DNA of 64,000 bases, from positions 1-64,000 of the forward strand of contig NZ_CP029186.1 of the NCBI RefSeq assembly GCF_003096035.1, read 5' to 3'. The position numbers and the translations under genes are program-made. This stretch comes from Flavobacterium album (GTDB taxonomy: Bacteria; Bacteroidota; Bacteroidia; Flavobacteriales; Flavobacteriaceae). Below the pieces are notes generated by a model. It saw only the letters and a list, made by a program, of their open reading frames with translations, made no database searches and was not told where the DNA came from. Shown one piece after another: positions 43,301 to 50,635 of this stretch; within the stretch, counting starts at the first letter, position 1, and the number at the start of each line of letters is the position of its first letter.

Positions 43301-44491
43301 TGCAACGGCTGTTTTGGTTACCCCGGTTCCGCCAACGGCAGGATCATTATTATCTGAAGCCTTTGCAAAAACAAATCCTTTCTCTATAGTCGTAGGGCAA
43401 ACGCCAAATTTATAAACGGTTGACTTTATTGTTGCAGAAGATGCAGTTTTATCTTGTGCAGCCAGAACTAAAAAGTCCGGAGCCACAGTAGCAGTCAGAA
43501 CTATATTCGAGCCATTGTCATTAGAACTGAAAGTTGCAGGGGTGCTGTTAACCACCCTTACCCTGTAGTTGCCAGCAGTAAGCCCCGATGGCAGTGTTGC
43601 TGTTATAGAACCTGCTGATGATGTTACCGTTGTAAGCAGGTTGCTTGTTGCATCTGTAGGGAAAGTACCTCCTACGTTGGAACGTTGCACACTATAGGTA
43701 CCTGTAAATGATCCTGTACCGCCTGTCGTATAATTTACAGTTATATTATTTGCCGTGTTGGCACAAAATGGGCCGTAACTTCCTGCCGTAGTAGTAACTG
43801 TAGGGCCTGAAGACGTTCCGGTAACCGAGATATCATCTATTGATAGCGTAGGCCTGTTGCCGCTTCCTGATATATCCCTCATAACCCAGCGAAGCTGGAC
43901 TACCGCTTTATTTTCAGAAGCAGTTGGCAATGTCACAGAGATAGTAGAAACTCCTATCGACCCGGTACCTGAAGTATTAACAGAAGTAATTACACTGGTA
44001 TATTCAGAACTGGCAACATCAGTAAATGTGCCTGTTGTACCTACTCTATATTGCAACCCGAGACCGTTAATACGTGCTGTTGTTGTATTTTCGTTACGTT
44101 GAGTCGCAGCCTTAAAACTTACATTTACAGAGGTATACCCTGTAGTGCTTACAGCAAGTGCTGCTGAACATAATGTACCTGAGGTAGACCCAATGCCAAG
44201 CTTGCCGCTCATATTAAATATACCCGCAGCAGTCAGCGTGTTATCCCCGACAGTCAATGCCCTATCGGTAGATGGCACCGCAGTCGGATACGTTGAGGCA
44301 AGGCTGCCTGTGATGTTCCATCCCTGCCAACCCGCAGGATATGCGGTAACCGAGCCTGTAAAGCCCGAAAAATCCTGTGTATACGGAATAGCCTGGGCAA
44401 CAGGATTGGTCTGCCCCCATGAATTTATCCCCGATACCATGGCTGCAAAGAGCAGCACTTTCAATAAGTGTAATCGTAGCAATTTTTGCAT
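38762..44491 (-). CDS. Giant secreted protein with FN3 modules and T9SS type C tail
   Basis: The 1909-residue protein has a signal peptide (about residues 1-27, ending SWGQ) and a large passenger. The passenger holds a DUF/MAM-like N-terminal region, an SYGPFCANT Ig-like domain shared with the 44758-50178 protein, several fibronectin III-type units (TYYYRVRA, TYYVRAYATNATGTSYG), a PPC-like segment and two jelly-roll-like segments. The final 470 residues are a stalk plus tail: VENNGNLIQ-type beta strands, YRLDYAMWSSPVAGE, WLNLSGQDG, and a C-terminal beta sandwich ending KGEVSKKIIF, which I recognise as the ChiA-type T9SS type C sorting domain. It is secreted through T9SS and probably surface-attached or released. 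No catalytic motif was found. Confidence 0.9.
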   Translation of the reverse strand: MQKLLRLHLLKVLLFAAMVSGINSWGQTNPVAQAIPYTQDFSGFTGSVTAYPAGWQGWNITGSLASTYPTAVPSTDRALTVGDNTLTAAGIFNMSGKLGIGSTSGTLCSAALAVSTTGYTSVNVSFKAATQRNENTTTARINGLGLQYRVGTTGTFTDVASSEYTSVITSVNTSGTGSIGVSTISVTLPTASENKAVVQLRWVMRDISGSGNRPTLSIDDISVTGTSSGPTVTTTAGSYGPFCANTANNITVNYTTGGTGSFTGTYSVQRSNVGGTFPTDATSNLLTTVTSSAGSITATLPSGLTAGNYRVRVVNSTPATFSSNDNGSNIVLTATVAPDFLVLAAQDKTASSATIKSTVYKFGVCPTTIEKGFVFAKASDNNDPAVGGTGVTKTAVAGVTTIGDFSLAVSGLTAETTYNYKSYFYDGTTYTYSNLSTFTTTGTPPALTAAVGATVDAPFVITFTENAAWRTGISGITVDGTTLAASAYDKTVPGQITFTPSASSLLQSAGTKSIIISSTNYTATPALSQAIGAGAAAKLAITTQPTAPSVNGGTLTAQPVVVVRDQYNNLTTSTASITAAATAATWTLSGTVTISAAAGTATFSGLTASTPTSLTGAAIQFTSPGLTGITSNTFSIPPGNDLCGNATALTVNAAAIPGTNVASTYTTITGVTGRKDVWYTFVAGCTGVYSINVTGTSKDIDMSIHAGGCPVNTTSVATATTFNTSSETLTTTLTSGTIYYIRVYTSTLADETAFNIQVVNTFAPTVTAAAATGISHQAATVSGTATLTACSSAITAYGVEISQTSGFANGSGTQYPGSNLSGGNFSVTLSSLAPNTTYFYRTYATNATGTTYSSPQGTFTTLTTPVSLPYSQSFETATTDFAFGTTGTNKWVIGTGTQNGGTKSMYISNNGSSYAYTISGATTTGTYADLVVDLSAATAATLSFDWKSGGELSGSTVYDYAEVYINNGGADILISSPLEFYGSTTFQNKQILLNSYVGSVVKLRFKWVNDGSGGTGVPIAIDNLSIVASSRPVLTTAAISNLTYNAVTSGGTITNAGGSAITARGVVYATTANPTLSNSSVSAGTGSGTFTSTITGLTDNTTYYVRAYATNATGTSYGNEVTFTTSAVNAPVATAATYDGTAGTTGFIANWNASAAATEYFLDVATTTAFGATVISENFSGCNGNGTSNNIAGSLDTYLQTTGWTGTSVWEGPGNVKLSGGSTAGIITTPTINLSGNGGNSTLTFDVAPFGTDVTSIQVFHAPNGTTFTQVGSNISVGTGGTKTVTITGGTANSKVRIQSSSVNRFYLDNFKISYSTLVTGYDNLSVGNTTSRSVTGLTAGNTYYYRVRAKGPNSTSANSNVITAIAKLSNVWNGTAWTAGTPPTTAHNAIIQGNYNTSGNGTFNAGNLVVNSGTFTIASGTNLTVQNDVINNAGAANFVIENNGNLIQVNDVDNTGAITVQKNSAPIYRLDYAMWSSPVAGETLIGFSPETLSNRFYKYNPLSDQYATVPGSTTFAEGAGYLIRVANTHPAYVNAQTPGTSWHGTFVGTPNNGDVNVAVTPQQSGVSQGYNAVGNPYPSPINIYAFYAANTGTIADASALYFWRKKNDAATSYYARVTKLAYTANTGNAWGDAGGTAFNGAPNTWVINPGQGFIVQATGSTVRFTNAMRVPVNNGQIFRTAQDESEAQISRLWLNLSGQDGFSQAAIGYTDMTTLGLDYGWDGKAFINDGDVTLFSLAGEEALGIQARPSFEASDVVPMGYQATQPGTYTIALDHMDGVFEAGQDIYLQDNLLNITHDLKQGAYEFTTEAGIITNRFNVIYAEPLSTENPTLDANSVIVYKDGNSISINSGTADMTKVSVYDTRGRLLFNAKDINATETVINGLTAEKQVLIVNISTVKGEVSKKIIF

Positions 44492-44533
44492 AATTTAAAT
44501 AAACGTAATTAAATTTTGATTTTTTTTAGCGCG

Positions 44534-44541
44534 CAAAGGTA
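44534..44541 (-). promoter_or_regulatory. -7 element of the 1909-residue cargo gene
   Basis: The - strand reads TACCTTTG, a full TAnnTTTG match, 43 nt upstream of the start. No TTG is seen at -33. Confidence 0.5.
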
Positions 44542-44703
44542 TATTAATTTCAGTAATAAATTGTTAATAGATCATACATACGTAATAATTATACCATTGG
44601 GTATACTAAAACATGTTAGGAACGCTATTTCCCTAAAATTATTTTGACGATTTTAGTCAATAAATAATTTAACACTTAGTATCAGCAGCCTGCCTATAAA
44701 TGC

Positions 44704-44734
44704 AAAAATCCCCGGCTGCTCAGCAACCGGGGAT
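44704..44734 (-). terminator. Terminator of the 1806-residue cargo gene
   Basis: ATCCCCGG (44708-44715) pairs perfectly with CCGGGGAT (44727-44734), with CTGCTCAGCAA in between. On the - strand it is followed by a short T-run. Confidence 0.82.
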
Positions 44735-46385
44735 TTACAGTATTTATAAGATGAAGCTTAGAAGATGATTTTCTTGCTTACCTCTCCTTTTACAGTTGAT
44801 ATAGTAACGATCAATACCTGCTTTTCTGCCGTAAGGCCATTGATAACTGTCTCAGTGGCATTGATGTATTTTGCATTATACAACAACCTTCCTCTTGTAT
44901 CGTATACCGATACCCCTGTCATATCCGCAGTGCCGGAGTTGATATTGATGCTGTTGCCGTCTTTGTAAACAATAACGCTGTTGGCATCAAGTGTCGGGTT
45001 CTCTGTGCTAAGCGGCTCAGCATATATTATATTAAACCTGTTTGTGATAATTCCTGCCTCAGTAGTGAACTCATACGCTCCCTGTTTCAGGTCGTGCGTA
45101 ATGTTGAGCAGGTTATCCTGAAGGTAGATGTCCTGGCCTGCTTCAAACACGCCATCCATGTGGTCAAGCGCGATGGTGTAAGTACCCGGCTGTGTTGCCT
45201 GGTAGCCCATCGGCACCACATCCGATGCTTCAAACGAAGGCCTTGCCTGTATGCCCAGTGTTTCTTCGCCTGCCAATGAGAACAGGGTTACATCGCCATC
45301 ATTGATAAAGGCTTTGCCATCCCATCCGTAATCAAGTCCAAGGGTTGTCATATCAGTATAGCCGATAGCTGCCTGCGAGAAGCCATCCTGGCCTGAAAGG
45401 TTCAGCCACAGCCTTGAGATTTGGGCTTCGCTTTCATCCTGTGCCGTGCGGAAGATCTGGCCGTTGTTCACCGGTACGCGCATAGCGTTGTTGAAATGAA
45501 CGGTACTGCCTGTAGCCTGCACGATAAAGCCCTGCCCCGGGTTGATCACCCATGTGTTCGGTGCCCCGTTGAAAGCTGTGCCTCCTGCATCGCCCCATGC
45601 GTTGCCGGTATTGGCTGTATAGGCAAGCTTGGTTACCCTTGCGTAATAGCTTGTAGCAGCATCGTTTTTCTTTCTCCAGAAATACAGCGCCGATGCGTCT
45701 GCTATAGTGCCTGTATTGGCAGCATAGAAAGCATAGATGTTGACTGGTGACGGGTATGGGTTACCTACTGCATTGTAGCCCTGGCTAACGCCCGACTGCT
45801 GCGGGGTAACTGCTACATTTACATCACCATTATTAGGTGTGCCTACAAAAGCACCATGCCATGAAGTCCCCGGTGTCTCATTATTTACAAACGCCGGGTG
45901 CGTATTAGCCACACGGATAAGGTAACCTGCGCCTTCGGCAAAAGTTGTTGAGCCCGGTACCGTGGCATATTGGTCACTTAGCGGGTTATATTGGTAAAAA
46001 CGGTTGGAGAGGGTCTCCGGAGAGAAGCCAATCAGTGTCTCCCCTGCTACCGGCGATGACCACATGGCGTAGTCAAGTCTGTAGATAGGCGCGCTGTTTT
46101 TGTTAACTGTTACCGCTCCTGTATTGTCTACATCGTTCACCTGGATAAGGTTACCGTTGTTTTCGATAACAAAATTAGCCGCTCCTGCATTGTTTATTAC
46201 ATCATTCTGAACAGTAAGGTTAGTGCCCGATGCTATGGTAAAAATTCCTGAGTTTATAACCAGCTGGCTTGCATTGAAGGTACCATCGCCAGAAGTATTA
46301 TAATTACCTTCTATGATAGCTTTATCAATACTCGTTGGCGGTGTTCCGGCTGTCCATACAGTACCATTCCATGTGTTTGACTTAC
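44704..46385 (-). repeat. Tail-module copy B (T9SS type C coding repeat)
   Basis: This is nearly identical to copy A from the terminator to the WNGT segment. Distinguishing sites include TGACTGGTGACGGGTATGGG (near 45740) and CTGGCTAACGCCC (near 45782), which differ from A; copy C carries A-like bases at these places and B-like bases on either side. Confidence 0.85.
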
Positions 46386-49300
46386 CAGTTGTTACTGAAA
46401 TTTCATTAGAATTTGCCGACACAGGCGTAACGGCCCTTACTACATAGCGGTATAGTGTATTTGAAGCGGCTCCTGTTACATTGTGGCTTACAATACCGTT
46501 AACGGCAGTACTGCTTACGGTTTTATCCTGATAGCCTGCCAGGTACGTGTTTGTAGTTGTGGCGTATGTTACAGCAAGGTCATCAAACGCAACGTTTCCG
46601 GAGTTTTTAGTAAATGTAAACCTGAATTTAACCAAGCCGGCAGGTAATGCAGGAGTTGAAGATGCATTGTATGTTTTGGTTGTACCACTGGTTGGCAGCC
46701 CTGTAAAACTTTGAATCGTAACCCATGAAGTACCGTTATACCCCTCTATAAGTAGCACACTGGTGCTGCCACCATTTGATTTGATGAAAAAACTAAGTGA
46801 TGACGCACTAGCAGGATATGTAGGGGTTTCCAAAGTCTCTCCGGTAGCATCAAATTGTAATGCAGGCGATGCAGCCCCAAAGTTTCCTGATGATGTATAT
46901 GTACCATTAACTGTTGTTGACCAACCGCTTGGAACGTTAAAACCTGAGTTAAACGGCTCGGTTGTGGTGGCTGTAGAAGCAGCTGACTGATATACATCCA
47001 GCCTGTAAGATGTAGCGCCTACGACTTCGTTCCAACGCGCTGTGAATCCTGACACCCCAACATTTGTTGCCGAAAGGGCAACCGGTGCAGGCGTGCCTGC
47101 CGCAATATTAAGTGTATAATCTTCGACCTCCCCATACGTACTGTCGCCGCATGCATTAGCTGTTTCGCCTGATGAAGTGTCAAAAAGCCTTATCCTCATT
47201 CGTACGGTGCCTACAAAAGCATCAACCGGAACAGCGATTGTTCCAGTATATGGGCCTACACCCACAGCATTGGTAAGAAGTACATTTTCATTAGCATCGT
47301 TAAAATCGCCATCTTTATTCCAGTCAACGTATACCAGGCCTTTATCTGCCGCATAACCATTAGCAATAGTGATAGTTAAAGGGTAGCTTTGGTTGCGCTC
47401 AACCTGGAATATGGTCGATGTAAAATTGCTATAGGATGACGAACCTGAACTATAGATCGTACCGTTTACATTAACTGCCGAAATCGATTCGTATGTAGAG
47501 CTGTTAATAGCAGAAGCGCTACAGTATTGTACCACCGGAACATCGCTTATTGAAACCCCTGAACTCCAGTTGGAGCCCTTGCGGGTAAATACGGTAAAGT
47601 AATATGTTGAACCGTTTACCAGTCCTGTTACTGTAACCGTAGCCGCCGAACCTTTGTACACTACATACTCGCTTGCAGCAATTGCAGTACCGGATCCGAA
47701 TGCTGCATTGGCAGTATATGCAGTGCCATTTCCTGTCGGTATTGCCGTTACTGCGCTCGAAAGTTTTGCAACAACAAGTACTTCGTCAAAACAGCTGCTG
47801 TTTGTCCATGTAAGCCCAATTTGTGTGGATGCAGGAGTTGTTGACGCAAGCGATGTCACATTTACAGGAGTTACACATACTGTGGTAAAAGTTCCCTGTG
47901 CCGTGTATACCGTGCCTCCGCCATTGGTAGCAAAAGCTTTGTAATAGTATGTTGTAGCAGGACTAAGTGAGTTAACATTTATGGTAAAAGCCCCCGTTGA
48001 TGCAAATGAGCCTATTTCTGAAACTTTAGTGCCGGTACCATCGGCAAAGCCATTAGTCGTACTGTAAAAAATACCTCGCTCGGTAACTGCCGAACAGCCG
48101 ATAGAGGTTGTATTTCCTCCTAATACTACAGTTGAAGATGTAACCGAAGCGCTTGTAGGCGTACTGATTGAAGGTGCGGTATTTACACCTGCGCCTGTAA
48201 CAGGTTTATTAAAACTGGTATTGACGCCAACACCCGATATTACGATATTGCCATTGTATGACTGTACAGCCGTTGGAGAGAATTTCACAAAAATTGTTTG
48301 CGAAACAGCGCCGCCCGGATGGCTGATGCTAAGTGTTGTTGTATATGTACCTCCGCTGGTTGTAGCATAAGTATAGCCGTCCAATGCTGCAAGGTTAATG
48401 TTTCCGGCTTTTGCATTTCCTGTCAGCGCAAAGCTTGAAGCGGCCGAAGTTGTGTTGATACACTGGTTGCCAAAAGCAAGCGTGCCGGCAGAAATGAAAG
48501 CCTCCGCTACCGCAGTTACGGTAATGTTACCTGAAGTAATTGGGCTGCCACCCGTTAAGTTAGCTGCCGGTATTACAACATTCATGGTAGTTACAGTAGT
48601 ATCGAAGTCGGTATTATCATACGCCAGCATTATTGTAGCTTGTGTTGCAGAATCACGCGATACCGCCGTAATGGTAACACCCGCCGGGGCATTGTTCAGT
48701 ATGAAGCCTGTTTCTGTAAACGAACCTGCATCTACAAAAGTTTCACCGCTTAACGTTACGGTGATCAATGCGCTGTTCAGTGTACCTTCATTCAAAGTCC
48801 CCGACAATGTTGCCGTAGGGTTGGTAGTAGTAAATGTCCTTACAGCACCATACGTATAAGTAGTACCGTCATAAACATAAGAGTTAAAGCTATAGCCTGT
48901 ATTTGGAGTAAGGTTTGTAAGGCCTAATGTATATGCGCCCGTTGCGATGCCTCCTACAGCAGTCTTTGTAACGCCGCTGCCGCCTACTATTGGATTTGCA
49001 TTTGCAGAAGTAAGCGAGTACACAAAACCTTTTTCGGTACTTGCCGGGCATACGCCCAATGTTGTTATGTTACCGTTGAGGGTAGCCGTTGTAGCGCCAA
49101 TTGAAGTCGCGGCAGACGAAGTGACAGCTTGTGAAACAGAAGCCGTGATAACTATATTTGACCCATTATTCGTACCGCTTATTGTTGCAGGCGTATCATT
49201 TACAACTCTTACACGGTAATTGCCTGCTGCTAATCCCGATGGTAATGTCGCGGTAATAGTTCCCGTGCCCGATGATACCGTAGCAAGAAGATCACTTGTA

Positions 49301-50178
49301 GTATCGGTGGCAAAAGTTCCGCCTGCTGCCGAACGCTGTACGCTATAAGTACCGGTAAGAGTGCCGGTAGTAGTATAATTCACCACAATATTGTTGGATG
49401 TGTTAGCACAAAAAGGTCCATAGCTGGCGGCAGTCGTAGTAATAGTAGGGCCTGTTACCGTAGCTGTACTGGAAACCGTAATATCATCTACTCCAAATTG
49501 CGGCCTTGTCCCTGAAGTCGTACTGTCTGTCTGATAAAATTTCCACATTATTTGTACTTCAGCTTTATTCTCAGCATCCGCAGGTAATGTAACAACTGGC
49601 ATAGTCGTTGAAGCTGCCGCTCCGCTGAAAACAATATTAGATGCAGTTGCGTTTGCATCTACAAAATTACCGGTATTACCAACCCTGTACATAAGCCTTA
49701 TAACATAAGGACGCGCACCGCTTGCAATCCTTCTTCCCGTCCACGCAACCTGTATCGTGTTTCGTCCTGTAGTATTTACAGACAATACTGCCGAACCAAT
49801 ACCAGCGCCTCCGGTATTGTCAAAATAAAAACCGTTTGTCCCGTTGCCAACAACCCTTCCATTAGCTGCTGAATAAGCTGTCGTAACGTTTCCATTTTGT
49901 ACTGTTGCCAGAACCGGGTCTCCTGAGCCATGCTTCCAGAACATCATGTTAGCATTTGCTGCTCCACTGGCAACACCAGTCGTGGTATTTGCGCCTGTTG
50001 CCCCATTTATGGGATAGCTACCGGCAGTTATGGAAGCCGACCAACCATTGAGTGTCCAGCTTCCGTCCGACAGGCTATATACAGCTCCCGGATTGGTTTG
50101 GGCCAAGGAACTCATTCCCGTTACCATGGCTGCTAAAAGCAGCACTTTCCCTAAATGTTGTTGTAGAAATTTTCGCAT
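44758..50178 (-). CDS. Giant secreted protein with GEVED, choice-of-anchor and T9SS type C tail
   Basis: The 1806-residue paralogue of the 38762-44491 protein shares its signal peptide pattern (KVLLLAAMVTGMSSLAQ), its SYGPFCANT domain with GNYRVRVVN and the following GVCP..EKGFVY unit. Other modules are its own. These include a choice-of-anchor-D-like block (LAFGNQCINTTSAASSFALTG), an FN3 block and a GEVED domain (YVDWNKDGDFND ... GEVEDYTL, about residues 950-1075). A jelly-roll-like segment and a WNGTVWTAGTPPT linker follow. The last 470 residues are the shared tail ending KGEVSKKIIF, recognised as a T9SS type C domain. It is probably an outer-surface or released protein with unknown ligand. 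Confidence 0.9.
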   Translation of the reverse strand: MRKFLQQHLGKVLLLAAMVTGMSSLAQTNPGAVYSLSDGSWTLNGWSASITAGSYPINGATGANTTTGVASGAANANMMFWKHGSGDPVLATVQNGNVTTAYSAANGRVVGNGTNGFYFDNTGGAGIGSAVLSVNTTGRNTIQVAWTGRRIASGARPYVIRLMYRVGNTGNFVDANATASNIVFSGAAASTTMPVVTLPADAENKAEVQIMWKFYQTDSTTSGTRPQFGVDDITVSSTATVTGPTITTTAASYGPFCANTSNNIVVNYTTTGTLTGTYSVQRSAAGGTFATDTTSDLLATVSSGTGTITATLPSGLAAGNYRVRVVNDTPATISGTNNGSNIVITASVSQAVTSSAATSIGATTATLNGNITTLGVCPASTEKGFVYSLTSANANPIVGGSGVTKTAVGGIATGAYTLGLTNLTPNTGYSFNSYVYDGTTYTYGAVRTFTTTNPTATLSGTLNEGTLNSALITVTLSGETFVDAGSFTETGFILNNAPAGVTITAVSRDSATQATIMLAYDNTDFDTTVTTMNVVIPAANLTGGSPITSGNITVTAVAEAFISAGTLAFGNQCINTTSAASSFALTGNAKAGNINLAALDGYTYATTSGGTYTTTLSISHPGGAVSQTIFVKFSPTAVQSYNGNIVISGVGVNTSFNKPVTGAGVNTAPSISTPTSASVTSSTVVLGGNTTSIGCSAVTERGIFYSTTNGFADGTGTKVSEIGSFASTGAFTINVNSLSPATTYYYKAFATNGGGTVYTAQGTFTTVCVTPVNVTSLASTTPASTQIGLTWTNSSCFDEVLVVAKLSSAVTAIPTGNGTAYTANAAFGSGTAIAASEYVVYKGSAATVTVTGLVNGSTYYFTVFTRKGSNWSSGVSISDVPVVQYCSASAINSSTYESISAVNVNGTIYSSGSSSYSNFTSTIFQVERNQSYPLTITIANGYAADKGLVYVDWNKDGDFNDANENVLLTNAVGVGPYTGTIAVPVDAFVGTVRMRIRLFDTSSGETANACGDSTYGEVEDYTLNIAAGTPAPVALSATNVGVSGFTARWNEVVGATSYRLDVYQSAASTATTTEPFNSGFNVPSGWSTTVNGTYTSSGNFGAASPALQFDATGETLETPTYPASASSLSFFIKSNGGSTSVLLIEGYNGTSWVTIQSFTGLPTSGTTKTYNASSTPALPAGLVKFRFTFTKNSGNVAFDDLAVTYATTTNTYLAGYQDKTVSSTAVNGIVSHNVTGAASNTLYRYVVRAVTPVSANSNEISVTTGKSNTWNGTVWTAGTPPTSIDKAIIEGNYNTSGDGTFNASQLVINSGIFTIASGTNLTVQNDVINNAGAANFVIENNGNLIQVNDVDNTGAVTVNKNSAPIYRLDYAMWSSPVAGETLIGFSPETLSNRFYQYNPLSDQYATVPGSTTFAEGAGYLIRVANTHPAFVNNETPGTSWHGAFVGTPNNGDVNVAVTPQQSGVSQGYNAVGNPYPSPVNIYAFYAANTGTIADASALYFWRKKNDAATSYYARVTKLAYTANTGNAWGDAGGTAFNGAPNTWVINPGQGFIVQATGSTVHFNNAMRVPVNNGQIFRTAQDESEAQISRLWLNLSGQDGFSQAAIGYTDMTTLGLDYGWDGKAFINDGDVTLFSLAGEETLGIQARPSFEASDVVPMGYQATQPGTYTIALDHMDGVFEAGQDIYLQDNLLNITHDLKQGAYEFTTEAGIITNRFNIIYAEPLSTENPTLDANSVIVYKDGNSININSGTADMTGVSVYDTRGRLLYNAKYINATETVINGLTAEKQVLIVTISTVKGEVSKKIIF

Positions 50179-50232
50179 AAGTAGCAGTTGTTATTTAATA
50201 AGTAGCTTTTTTTTGGGTATTATAATAAAGGA

Positions 50233-50240
50233 CAAATTTA
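50233..50240 (-). promoter_or_regulatory. -7 element of the 1806-residue cargo gene
   Basis: The - strand reads TAAATTTG, a full TAnnTTTG match, 55 nt before the start codon. Confidence 0.5.
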
Positions 50241-50424
50241 TGCTTTTTTTTTCGAGTTATTATATACACAGATCCTGAAATGCAAATAAATAAACCCTTT
50301 ATTAACGTTAAAGTCAAACAGATAGCCGATCATAAGGTGTTTTGTTACGGCAATGTAAAATTACAGTTACCGCAGTATTGAGGATGTAAGCCTACGTTTG
50401 TTAAATACTATTGTAAATAAAAAA

Positions 50425-50491
50425 CCCTTCGCCCAAAAGGACGAAGGGAAGCCATAAAAACCACACCTTACTTTAATTTAAATGGCTTTTT
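50425..50491. other. Pair of opposed hairpin terminators in a gene-free interval
   Basis: Within the 457-bp interval 50179-50635 there are two overlapping terminator-like structures in addition to that of the 50636 gene. CCCTTCG/CGAAGGG (50425-50448) is followed on the - strand by TTTTTTATTT. AAGCCAT/ATGGCTT (50449-50488) is followed on the + strand by eight T. No ORF lies between them. They could end short non-coding transcripts or be relics of lost genes. Confidence 0.5.
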
Positions 50492-50572
50492 TTTATTTTA
50501 GGGGCATCCGAAACAACGATAAGTATTGCACTATATACGAAGTACCTATATTTACGGTTTTAGTTTTTATCA

Positions 50573-50611
50573 AAAAAAGAAAAAATCCCTTATCGCGTTG
50601 ATAAGGGATTT
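50573..50611 (-). terminator. Terminator of the 1191-residue cargo gene
   Basis: A perfect 12-bp stem, AAATCCCTTATC / GATAAGGGATTT, has a 5-nt loop. On the - strand it is followed by a T-rich run. It is unrelated to the terminators of copies A and B. Confidence 0.9.
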
Positions 50612-50635
50612 ACTTTAAGCTGGATTATAAGGCTG

